This document shows, in pieces, positions 1 to 5,231 of a stretch of DNA of 8,168 bases. Location of the stretch: positions 1-8,168 of the forward strand of contig JAMCQK010000076.1 of the NCBI GenBank assembly GCA_023382135.1, read 5' to 3'. The notes below the pieces were generated by a model. The model did not search any database. It worked only from the letters and a program-made list of their open reading frames with translations, and was not told the origin of the DNA. The DNA is from Deinococcus sp. (GTDB taxonomy: Bacteria; Deinococcota; Deinococci; Deinococcales; Thermaceae). Numbering within the stretch: position 1 is the first letter of the stretch; each line of letters opens with the position of its first letter. The position numbers were made by a program, and so were the translations under genes.

Positions 1-327
1 CCACATCAGGATGGCGCTAGCGGGCCCAGGCAGGGTGCGGGCCTCGGTGGTGAAGTGGCCGTGCCAGAAGAGCACCAGCCGCTCGGCGGCGGGGGTGGGG
101 GTTTTGAGCCACCAGCCCAGCCAGTTATCCATCAGGTCTTGGATCTGCTTGCGCTGGTCATCGGGGTTAAAGGTGGGCTTGGGCGGGTGGGCCGGGGTTG
201 CCAGCAGGCTTTCCACGGCGGCCTCGAGGCCTACCGACGCCAGTCGTTCGGCTTCTTCTTTTCTTCCCCGCGCGGCAGCGCGCCGCAAGAGATGGGAAGC
301 ATCGCGCAGGGTCAAACTGCGGGCCAT
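1..327 (-). CDS. DUF1800 family protein, N-terminal 109 residues (partial, runs off the left edge)
   Basis: The open frame starts at ATG 327 and continues without a stop to base 1, giving 109 residues. The translation opens with a helical segment containing HLLRRAA, then GLEAAVESLL, and later LVLFWHGHFTTE. This order fits the start of DUF1800 proteins, where an HLLRRA-type helix is followed by an FWHxHF motif. The function of that family is poorly defined; many members are secreted or sit next to DUF1501 genes, which cannot be checked here. I see no signal peptide in the visible part. The start is supported by AAGGAGC at 334-340 on the minus strand, 7 nt before the ATG; an out-of-frame ATG lies at 344. 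It lies downstream of aroQ on the same strand but is separated by 166 bp and a probable terminator, so it is probably transcribed on its own. Family call fairly confident, role unknown. Confidence 0.75.
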   Translation of the reverse strand, partial: MARSLTLRDASHLLRRAAARGRKEEAERLASVGLEAAVESLLATPAHPPKPTFNPDDQRKQIQDLMDNWLGWWLKTPTPAAERLVLFWHGHFTTEARTLPGPASAILMW

Positions 328-440
328 ATGCTTGCTCCTTTCATAACCAAAGCTTGGCTTGGCATCCTTAATGAAACTACAGGCCTTAGCTTAATTCAGG
401 CTGAAGCACCCGGTTTTCACACTGGGCCGGTGGCCGTGAC

Positions 441-473
441 AAAAAATCAAGTCTGGAACACATCGTGCTCCAG
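441..473 (-). terminator. Probable Rho-independent terminator downstream of aroQ
   Basis: On the minus strand a 9-bp stem (CTGGAGCAC with GTGTTCCAG, including one G-U pair) closes a 3-nt loop at 473-453. A run of six T follows at 446-441, after a 6-nt gap. It lies about 20 bp past the aroQ stop. The gap between stem and T run makes it imperfect. The opposite strand also has a TCTTTT stretch after the same hairpin. Confidence 0.5.
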
Positions 474-493
474 TCTTTTCCCTGGCGGAGAAT

Positions 494-931
494 CTACCCC
501 TTTTTTAGGGCATCCGCTAAATAAGCAAGCGCCATCTTGTACGAGTACGGCCCAAAGCCCGAAACCAAACCCCGCGCGGCGCTCGCGGTGAGCGAGTGCC
601 TGCGGTACTCCTCACGGGCGTGAATGTTGGAAAGGTGTACCTCCACCACCGGAAGCGTCTGAGCGCGCATGGCGTCCAACAGCGCAACCGAGTAGTGCGT
701 AAGCCCGCCGGGGTTCAAAATAATCGCCTTGAAACCTTCACTTTTTGCCTGTTGTATCCATTCTATAATTTGCCCCTCAAAGTTCGACTGGCGGCAGACC
801 GCTCCCAGGCCGAACTCGCTGGCCCAGTCCTCGCACAGCTGTTCCAGTTCATCCAGGGTGGTGCGCCCGTAGACTTCGGGCTCTCTTTGGCCAAGAAGGT
901 TCAGATTGGGGCCGTTCAGGATGAGCACCAT
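494..931 (-). CDS. aroQ: 3-dehydroquinate dehydratase, type II (shikimate pathway)
   Basis: This is a cytoplasmic enzyme converting 3-dehydroquinate to 3-dehydroshikimate, step 3 of the shikimate pathway. The 145-residue protein has the usual length of the small type II (dodecameric) family. Visible family signatures are the N-terminal ILNGPNLNLLGQREPEVYG with catalytic Arg16 and Tyr21, the NPGG segment with Asn73, and EVHLSNIHAREEYRRHS with catalytic His99 and Arg110 near the substrate site. The usual NPGAYTH is NPGGLTH here. The start at 931 is set by the family-standard N-terminus (MVLILNGPN) and by AGAGGAAG upstream. A divergent promoter region of only 49 bp separates it from the M23 peptidase gene. 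Its neighbours are not shikimate genes, so aroQ seems to be a single-gene unit ending at the hairpin at 441-473. Confidence 0.95.
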   Translation of the reverse strand: MVLILNGPNLNLLGQREPEVYGRTTLDELEQLCEDWASEFGLGAVCRQSNFEGQIIEWIQQAKSEGFKAIILNPGGLTHYSVALLDAMRAQTLPVVEVHLSNIHAREEYRRHSLTASAARGLVSGFGPYSYKMALAYLADALKKG

Positions 932-948
932 AAACTTCCTCTTTGCGC

Positions 949-955
949 TATACTA
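949..955. promoter_or_regulatory. Candidate bidirectional -10 element between aroQ and the M23 peptidase gene
   Basis: The sequence TATACTA reads TATACT (949-954) on the plus strand and TAGTAT (955-950) on the minus strand. Both resemble a -10 hexamer, and the two almost coincide. Predicted starts would lie near 961 for the peptidase and near 943 for aroQ, immediately before its ribosome binding site. No convincing -35 box is visible at normal spacing on either strand. Confidence 0.4.
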
Positions 956-980
956 TCGCGCTAGCGGACACTTAGGTAGC

Positions 981-2003
981 ATGGAGCCCGTGCGCGCCCT
1001 CATTGTGGTTCTTTTGCTGGTTATGGGCCTGGCAAAGGCCCAAGAAAGCTACACCGTGCAGCCAGGGGATACCCTTTTTAGCATTGCCCGGCGTTACGGC
1101 ACTACACTGGCGCAACTTGCCGAGATCAACGGCATCGCCGATCCCTCGAAGATAACGGCCGGGCAGGTGCTCAGACTGCCCGCGGATGCCCCCGCGTTCC
1201 AACGGGTTCCACTTATGGCTCCTTTGGAATTCATCGAACTTCCTAGAGATGTCGTCCAGGGCCGCGCTTTTTTGGTGAAAGTGGCGGGAGCAGTGGAGGA
1301 CGCCAGCCTGCAACTGCGTTTCTTGAACACCCGCTACAGTATATTTTTATTGCCAGCAGAAGGTATCTACCAAGCAATTCTGGCGGTGCCCGCCTTGCAG
1401 CCTGCGGGGGCGTATGTACTGGTAGTTGCCTACCAGGGAAGAGAAGAACGCGTGAACCTCCGCGTTTCGGCGGGCGCGTATGGCAGACAACAACTGACCT
1501 TATCCCCTGCGACTGAGGCGTTGCTCAAACCCGAGTGGGTCAGGTCCGAGCGCGAGCGGTTGGTTGATGCCTGCACTACCGACAACCTGCAGAAGCGTTG
1601 GAACGGCCCCTGGAAGGGGCCCATTTCCAGACCCCGCATCACCACTTTTTTTGGTACGCGGCGGAGCTACAACGGCGGTCCTTTCCGGAGTTACCACGAA
1701 GGCCTGGATTATGGCGCGCCGGTGGGCACACCCGTATACGCTCCCGCGGATGGAGTGGTAGCTATAGCCGAACCACTCAAGGTCCGGGGTAACAGCATTG
1801 TTATCAACCATGGGATGAATGTGTGCAGCGGCTACTGGCACCTTGCGAAAATCGGCGTGAAGGCTGGGCAGGCAGTGAAGGCGGGGGAGTTGCTTGGCTA
1901 CGTCGGGACCACCGGGCTTTCCACCGGTCCTCACCTGCACTACGAGATCCGTGTGCAGGGGATCCCGGTTGACCCGGCGCCGTGGTACAAGAGCGCGCCC
2001 TGA
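981..2003 (+). CDS. Secreted LysM-domain M23 family metallopeptidase (peptidoglycan hydrolase)
   Basis: This 340-residue protein probably cleaves peptidoglycan cross-links outside the membrane. Residues 1-20 form a signal peptide (MEPVRALIVVLLLVMGLAKA) with cleavage expected after AKA. Residues about 22-66 are a LysM domain (YTVQPGDTLFSIARRYGTT, then the INGIADPSKI segment and GQVLRLPA). The middle third, about 70-215, has no motif I recognise. The C-terminal third is a lysostaphin-type M23 domain. It has zinc ligands His239 and Asp243 in HEGLD and His320 in HLH, with catalytic His287 (YWHLA) and His318. All expected residues are present, so activity is likely. The open frame extends to 906, but I choose ATG 981 because the signal peptide begins there and the longer form would overlap aroQ. 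The upstream Shine-Dalgarno is weak (TTAGGTAGC). It converges with the folate cyclo-ligase gene, with a 67-bp gap and no obvious terminator. Confidence 0.93.
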   Translation: MEPVRALIVVLLLVMGLAKAQESYTVQPGDTLFSIARRYGTTLAQLAEINGIADPSKITAGQVLRLPADAPAFQRVPLMAPLEFIELPRDVVQGRAFLVKVAGAVEDASLQLRFLNTRYSIFLLPAEGIYQAILAVPALQPAGAYVLVVAYQGREERVNLRVSAGAYGRQQLTLSPATEALLKPEWVRSERERLVDACTTDNLQKRWNGPWKGPISRPRITTFFGTRRSYNGGPFRSYHEGLDYGAPVGTPVYAPADGVVAIAEPLKVRGNSIVINHGMNVCSGYWHLAKIGVKAGQAVKAGELLGYVGTTGLSTGPHLHYEIRVQGIPVDPAPWYKSAP

Positions 2004-2070
2004 AGCCGCTTTCCGGAACGCCGCTGTCTGGTCGAGGCCGCTGGCGATGACAAGGCCCCAGCCGCGTCAT

Positions 2071-2646
2071 TTATTGAAGCTGCCTGTCTCTTTTCACGTG
2101 AATAACACGGTTCTCGCTGATGAGGTAATCCATTTGTTGGTCCCATTCATCTTTGGGAAGTCTCTCGAGTATTAAGGCCTCGGGTACTAGGCCGATCCTG
2201 GAGGCCTTGTTCAGCCCGTAAGGGCTAGTTGTTTCTAGGCCTTCCAAGAACCGGTCGTAGTAGCCCGCGCCGTATCCCAGGCGAAAACCTTTCTTGTCGA
2301 ACGCCAGGCCGGGGACAATCACCGCTTGGAGAATTGTTGGCGAGGCTGCGGGCGAACCTTTCACCGGTTCAAGAAAACCCAGCGGGTGCCTCTCGAGCCG
2401 GGCGGGAAGCGGATGCACCGTGAGTGTCTTGTCCAGCGTGCGCGGAAGGTAGTACTGAGCGCGGTGGAGCGCCGTCACGCCGCTTGGATCTGGCTCGGAG
2501 CCGAAGGCGCTATAGAGCAGGACGTGGCGGGCCTCGAGGCCCTGCAGGAGCGAAGCCAGCAGGCCACACATCTTCTCCGAGTACTCCGGCATCGGCAGGC
2601 CGGCACGCCGCTTTTTGGCCCAGCCTCGTAGTTCACTCTTGGTCAT
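2071..2646 (-). CDS. 5-formyltetrahydrofolate cyclo-ligase
   Basis: This cytoplasmic enzyme uses ATP to convert 5-formyl-THF to 5,10-methenyl-THF, returning stored folate to one-carbon metabolism. The 191-residue protein has the family features: a basic N-terminal helix (KSELRGWAKKRR), AVIVPGLAFDKKGFRLGYGAGYYDRFL with the GYGxGYYD nucleotide-binding motif at about 124-131, and the closing segment MDYLISENRVIH. The frame stays open upstream to 2826, but that extension runs through a decayed gene and is not family-like, so ATG 2646 is chosen. No clear ribosome binding site precedes it. The oddity is residues about 136-148 (GLETTSPYGLNKA), between YDRFLE and RIGL. They are encoded by a 39-bp repeat also found in murE, and they sit where I expect a short linker in the family. 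The insert falls in a loop after the catalytic motif, so the enzyme may still work. A likely symbol would be the fau/ygfA group, not assigned here. Confidence 0.9.
   Translation of the reverse strand: MTKSELRGWAKKRRAGLPMPEYSEKMCGLLASLLQGLEARHVLLYSAFGSEPDPSGVTALHRAQYYLPRTLDKTLTVHPLPARLERHPLGFLEPVKGSPAASPTILQAVIVPGLAFDKKGFRLGYGAGYYDRFLEGLETTSPYGLNKASRIGLVPEALILERLPKDEWDQQMDYLISENRVIHVKRDRQLQ
2203..2241 (-). repeat. 39-bp interspersed palindromic element, copy inside the folate cyclo-ligase gene
   Basis: Read on the minus strand, it begins GGCCTAGAAACAACTAGCCC and continues through TTACGGGCTGA to end in AAGGCC. The first 20 bases are identical to the copy at 7283, and 34 of 39 positions match overall. 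Inside is a hairpin, AGCCC-TTAC-GGGCT, and a CTAG-AAACAA-CTAG inverted pair. GGCC lies at both ends. Its length is exactly 13 codons. It is read here in its own forward direction and adds GLETTSPYGLNKA to the protein. Confidence 0.85.
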
Positions 2647-2684
2647 TAGCCGTGTCTTGTCTGGGGGGGACGGCGGAGACCGGC

Positions 2685-2842
2685 CTAGCAACAAAATGCG
2701 CAGCAGTCTCCCTGCTTGGGTTGCAGCAGAACATTGCAAGAAGGGCAGAGGAAGAAGTGCCCGCAAGCGTTTTCGGCATACCCTGGTGGTGGACGGTTCC
2801 ACAGGTGGAGCACTTGAGGTTGGCATCGAGTACTACGGGCAT
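2685..2842 (-). pseudogene. GDCCVxC-family small cysteine-rich protein gene, frameshifted
   Basis: Two minus-strand frames must be joined to recover one protein. From ATG 2842 the first frame reads MPVVLDANLKCSTCGTVHHQ then GMPK. The second frame supplies NACGHFFLCPSC, then NVLLQPKQGDCCAFCC, and stops at TAG 2685-2687. The joined 52-residue product has a CxxC pair at 11 and 14, Cys27, another CxxC at 33 and 36, and GDCCxFC. This matches the order of the small proteins known as GDCCVxC domain-containing (seleno)proteins, recalled from family knowledge. The break falls at a run of four A (2770-2773, T on the plus strand); one extra A would restore a single frame. The family normally continues about ten residues past GDCCVFC, so the TAG, at the position of the usual Tyr, is a second lesion or a natural truncation. 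It could be a real pseudogene or a homopolymer sequencing error. Sec is not involved, because the stop is TAG. Confidence 0.6.
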
Positions 2843-2859
2843 ACCCCATGCTACTCTTC

Positions 2860-3187
2860 CCAAAACTTCTGAGCCTGGGCGATTTTGCCAGCATAAACGG
2901 GTTGGAAAAGCTCAGGGCAGACGCAAACATGACCAAGAGCTCATGAGCTTAGAAGCCTCGCCTGTATTTACCCGCTTGCTGAAGCGCCTGCCCAGAACAG
3001 GGCTACGGCAGCAAACAACGCGCCCTGGACCGCAAATGCCACTACGCCCGCAAGCGAATGCTGGGGCGAGGGAAAAACACGGGCACATAGTTAAAGGAAA
3101 CAGCGGCGGTGTGCAGGCAAAGACGAAAGCCAAGTTGCCGTGTTCCCAGGCCAGTAGCCGTGCCCCGGGAGCTTCTCTTTCTTCTGG
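2860..3187 (-). pseudogene. Decayed stretch with fragments of a hydrophobic, possibly membrane, protein
   Basis: No intact gene is visible in these 328 bases. On the minus strand, 3060-2968 reads HSLAGVVAFAVQGALFAAVA followed by LFWAGASASG and TAA, which looks like a transmembrane helix. About 15-75 bases upstream, in another frame, is LAFVFACTPPLFPL, which could be an earlier helix with a Cys-Thr-Pro motif of the kind seen in small mercury transporters (MerF/MerT). Further downstream, 2940-2860 has short open pieces in several frames without recognisable motifs. The stretch lies between an HMA domain and a GDCCVxC remnant, all read in the same direction. A decayed small transporter is plausible, but the identification is weak; coding may also be absent. 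Confidence 0.3.
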
Positions 3188-3430
3188 CTAAGTCCTGACA
3201 GCGGTGTACTCCGCCTCCTGGGCAGCAATGTAGAATCTTTCTGGTAAAACCACCTGGGGTAGAAACACCACAAAAGTTTTTCGGTCGCCAGGCTTAGTGG
3301 CGCTGGTCACGCCGGGCAGTTTTCCGGCGAGCGCACGGCCCGGAACGCAGGTGGCACAGGCCAGCCCTCGAACGCAGACCTGGGCATTTTTCACCGGCGT
3401 GGCTGGCATTCTGATGAGCGCTGAGACCAT
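3188..3430 (-). CDS. HMA (heavy-metal-associated) domain protein, MerP-like, diverged or decaying
   Basis: The 80-residue frame contains VRGLACATCVPGRALAGKLP with Cys25 and Cys28, then GVTSAT, KTFVVFLPQVVLPERFYIAA and EAEYTAV. This is the order of an HMA domain: GMTCxxC metal site, LPGV, a central strand, and an AGY-like end. Such domains bind Hg, Cu or Zn in MerP, copper chaperones and P-type ATPases. Met in the canonical GMTC is replaced by Leu-Ala, and the spacing around LPGV looks one to two residues short, suggesting relaxed selection. The first 20 residues resemble a worn signal peptide. No ribosome binding site is visible before ATG 3430, and the alternative ATG at 3409 is no better. 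It heads a minus-strand series of remnants and diverges from the FmdB-like gene. It may be a pseudogene with an accidentally intact frame. Confidence 0.42.
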   Translation of the reverse strand: MVSALIRMPATPVKNAQVCVRGLACATCVPGRALAGKLPGVTSATKPGDRKTFVVFLPQVVLPERFYIAAQEAEYTAVRT

Positions 3431-3436
3431 GGTTAC

Positions 3437-3476
3437 GTTGACACTTGAGCATGGTTATGTCAACATACTTGACGTA
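3437..3476. promoter_or_regulatory. Dyad-rich candidate promoter/operator between the HMA remnant and the FmdB-like gene
   Basis: A perfect 7-bp inverted repeat, GTTGACA (3437-3443) and TGTCAAC (3458-3464), is followed by a third related arm. This forms TATGTCAA-CATAC-TTGACGTA (3456-3476), a 21-bp palindrome with one mismatched pair. On the plus strand TTGACA (3438-3443) is a consensus -35. The possible -10 boxes are CAACAT at 17 bp or CATACT (3464-3469) at 20 bp. A 19-20 bp spacer is typical of MerR-type promoters. Which promoter is real, and which strand it serves, is inferred. Confidence 0.4.
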
Positions 3477-3493
3477 GTTTCGGGAGGAATGCC

Positions 3494-3790
3494 ATGCCGG
3501 TCTACGTCTATCTAGGTCTAAAAACGGGGAACTACTACGAGTTTCAGCAAGGGTTTCATGACCAGGCCCTCGAGGCCCACCCAGAGACCGGAGAACCGCT
3601 CAAGCGCGTTATCCAGGCTCCAGCCATCATCTTCAAGGGTTCGGGCTGGCATGTGAACGACTATGCCAAGGGTGGAGGGACCAAAGCCGGATCCAGCTCT
3701 GAGTCAAAAAGTGAGTCCAAGTCCGAGTCGGGAGCTGAATCCAAAAGCCAAGCTAAAGGCGAGTTGAAGCCAGTGGTTTCAACCGAGTAG
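3494..3790 (+). CDS. FmdB-like (zinc-ribbon family) small protein lacking cysteines
   Basis: The 98-residue product begins MPVYVYLGLKTGNYYEFQQG and includes HPETGEPLKRVIQAPAIIFK followed by GSGWHVNDY. This is the layout of FmdB/CxxC_CxxC_SSSS putative regulatory proteins (MPxYxYxC, then KR(V)IS.PAI.FKGSGFYxTDY). Every cysteine of the usual zinc ribbon is missing, so it cannot bind zinc in the standard way. Residues about 58-98 form a low-complexity tail of Ser, Glu and Lys with ESKS repeats (SSSESKSESKSESGAESKSQ), probably disordered. The role is unknown; family members have been called regulators with little direct evidence. The start is firm: GGGAGG (3482-3487) lies 6 nt before ATG 3494. 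The gene has its own candidate promoter and a terminator at 3819, so it is monocistronic. Confidence 0.8.
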   Translation: MPVYVYLGLKTGNYYEFQQGFHDQALEAHPETGEPLKRVIQAPAIIFKGSGWHVNDYAKGGGTKAGSSSESKSESKSESGAESKSQAKGELKPVVSTE

Positions 3791-3818
3791 CCATCCAATT
3801 AATTCCCCCAACTATTCT

Positions 3819-3843
3819 CCCGGTGTACCCACGCCGGGATTTT
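3819..3843 (+). terminator. Rho-independent terminator of the FmdB-like gene
   Basis: CCCGGTGT pairs with ACGCCGGG across a 4-nt ACCC loop (3819-3838). This gives an 8-bp stem with one G-U pair, followed by ATTTT at 3839-3843. It begins 28 bp after the stop codon. Confidence 0.65.
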
Positions 3844-4134
3844 GTTGGCCGTCCCGAAAGCATGAGCCAAGGGCTCGCGGATCCGGTATTTCCTAGGCTA
3901 AAGCCGCGAAGGAGGCATTATAGGGGATCGCTTGGTTCTGGGTTTTGGCTTATTTTTCTTGGACTCACCGCGCTGGCTCAGCCCGGGGTTATCCAGCCTA
4001 CGGTGGGGGGAAAACCTGCACCCAACATTAACACCATGCTGCTTCCCGGTGAGGGAAACCTTTTACCGGACATCCGCAACCCGACCCAAAAGAAAACGCC
4101 CTGGCCGGACCAAAAATTCCACAGGCAACCTCGG
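3844..4134 (+). other. Intergenic stretch with a signal-peptide-like open frame, possible gene remnant
   Basis: The 291 bases between the terminator and the DUF192 stop contain no confirmed gene. AAGGAGG at 3909-3915 is a strong Shine-Dalgarno, but no ATG or GTG follows at the right distance. One plus frame, from about 3925, reads SLGSGFWLIFLGLTALAQPG and then VIQPTVGGKPAPNINTMLLP. That resembles a signal peptide with an ALA-Q cleavage site and a Pro/Gly-rich mature start. The frame then runs on without a stop into the antisense of the DUF192 gene. A second frame has TTG at 3932 followed by VLGFGLFFL, so a start plus a frameshift could once have joined them. It may be a decayed secreted-protein gene or chance. 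Confidence 0.25.
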
Positions 4135-4626
4135 TTATTTGCGCTGGTAGCTGATATAGTCACCCTCGTTAACGCCGTTCTTTTTGAACCAGCCCTGGTT
4201 CACCTCGAGGGCCATCCGGTAGGGCACTTGTGGGCTATAGGTGGGGCATTCCTCGGGCTTCTTGCTCTGGCAGGGGGCCATATCCAGGATTTTCAGGATC
4301 ACGCCGCGAGCGTCAGTGAACGCGATGGAAAGCGGAATCCTCGTATTGAACATCCAGAACCCGCTGCTGGTGAGCTGGTTAAAGATAAAGAGCATTCCGC
4401 TTTGTTCCGGAAGGTGGTCACGGAACATCAGGCCACGGGACAGGCGCTCGGGCGTGTCGGCGATCTCAATCTCCAATGAGTAGGTGCGCGCCTTGGTGAA
4501 AACCTCCAGGCTGCCCTTGGGAAACGCCAGCGAGGGCGCTTCCGGCTGCTTCTGCCCAATCAAGAAGTAGCCAATCGCCGCTGCCGCCACCAGGGCGGTT
4601 ACCGAAAAAGCCAGTAATTTGTTCAT
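4135..4626 (-). CDS. DUF192 family protein, membrane-anchored or exported
   Basis: The 163-residue protein has an N-terminal hydrophobic segment (residues about 4-24, LLAFSVTALVAAAAIGYFLI), acting as a signal anchor or signal peptide. A DUF192 domain follows from about 40 to 160. Family marks are IADTPERLSRGLMFRDHLPE, SGMLFIF, FWMFNTRIPLSIAFTD, and the PC...ECPTYSP segment with Cys119 and Cys127. The domain is a small beta-barrel with no established biochemical role; it most likely acts outside the cytoplasm. The ATG overlaps the tmk stop in ATGA, so translation is probably coupled and the gene is the last of the murE operon. No clear terminator follows its stop, though a T-rich stretch lies at about 4111-4116 on the minus strand. 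Confidence 0.88.
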   Translation of the reverse strand: MNKLLAFSVTALVAAAAIGYFLIGQKQPEAPSLAFPKGSLEVFTKARTYSLEIEIADTPERLSRGLMFRDHLPEQSGMLFIFNQLTSSGFWMFNTRIPLSIAFTDARGVILKILDMAPCQSKKPEECPTYSPQVPYRMALEVNQGWFKKNGVNEGDYISYQRK

Positions 4627-5231
4627 AGTTCCTCGATCATGGGCAAAAGCGCTTGTTGTATCGCCGCTTGCACCGCTTGTTGAGACTGTGTGGCATCCAC
4701 CACAAGATACCTGGCGGGCTCCCCCCGCGCCAGCTGTAAATACCCGCCGCGAACCCTTTGGTGGAACTCCAGGTGCTCTTGTTCCAAGCGGTCGTGTTGC
4801 TCCAGCCGGGCAAGCCCGGCTTCTGGCGGAAGGTCCAGCAAAATTGTGCGGTGTGGCCTGAGGCTGCCCACCGCTCCCGCGGCCACCTGTCTCAGCCAGT
4901 CGAGCGGCAGGCCGCGCCCGTAGCCCTGGTAGGCAAGCGAGGAATCTAGATGCCTGTCCGAAATAACAATCTTCCCCTCTTCCAACGCGGGCAGTACTAC
5001 CTTGCGCACATGTTCGGCGCGGTCGGCGGAGTAGAGCAGGTACTCGGTCTCAGCTGACATGTCTTGCGAGAGCAACAGCCGCCTGATCTCGCGCCCTAAA
5101 GGGGTGCCTCCCGGCTCACGGGTGGTGTAGGCCTCGAGGCCCCTGGCCCGCAGCCATTCAGCCAGAAGAGTCACTTGGGTGCTTTTCCCCGCTCCTTCGG
5201 GTCCTTCGAAAGTGATGAAAAGTCCGGTCAT
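4623..5231 (-). CDS. tmk: Thymidylate (dTMP) kinase
   Basis: This enzyme phosphorylates dTMP to dTDP with ATP, an essential cytoplasmic step of dTTP synthesis. The 202-residue length is normal. The P-loop is GPEGAGKST (10-18), followed by the TREPGGTPLGREIR substrate segment (37-50). The DR motif appears as SDRHLDSSLAYQGYGRG (91-107), with His replacing the common Tyr after DR. The C-terminal lid region is DRLEQEHLEFHQRVRGGYLQ (147-166), with the FHxRVRxGYL consensus. Both ends overlap neighbours by 4 nt: its ATG overlaps the Nif3 stop and its TGA overlaps the DUF192 start. It is therefore translationally coupled within the murE operon. RGLEAY (30-35) is encoded across a GGCCTCGAGGCC palindrome. 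Confidence 0.96.
   Translation of the reverse strand: MTGLFITFEGPEGAGKSTQVTLLAEWLRARGLEAYTTREPGGTPLGREIRRLLLSQDMSAETEYLLYSADRAEHVRKVVLPALEEGKIVISDRHLDSSLAYQGYGRGLPLDWLRQVAAGAVGSLRPHRTILLDLPPEAGLARLEQHDRLEQEHLEFHQRVRGGYLQLARGEPARYLVVDATQSQQAVQAAIQQALLPMIEEL

Noticed and set aside
906..980. Longer N-terminus for the M23 peptidase
   Set aside because: It would overlap aroQ and bury the signal peptide behind 25 residues.
2647..2826. Upstream extension of the cyclo-ligase by 60 residues
   Set aside because: The extension translates the GDCCVxC remnant in a wrong frame and has no family similarity; the family N-terminus fits ATG 2646.
2685..2842. Selenocysteine or programmed recoding in the GDCCVxC gene
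   Set aside because: The stop is TAG, not TGA, and the A4 run does not form a classic slippery heptamer in the zero frame; deletion of one A is simpler.
2424..3191. 255-residue plus-strand open frame
   Set aside because: It is antisense to the cyclo-ligase and to the HMA/GDCCVxC remnants, has an Arg/Ser/Gly-rich unstructured translation, and shows no motif.
3699..3755. GAGTCCAAG-like short repeats considered as a mobile or CRISPR-like array
   Set aside because: They are irregular codon-level repeats encoding the Ser/Glu/Lys tail of the FmdB-like protein, without spacers.
4102..4134. Terminator after the DUF192 gene
   Set aside because: A T6 run is present on the minus strand, but I could not fold a convincing stem in front of it.
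3823..4479. 218-residue plus-strand open frame crossing the DUF192 gene
   Set aside because: Its second half is the exact antisense of a conserved DUF192 gene. Only the part before 4135 is kept, as a possible remnant.
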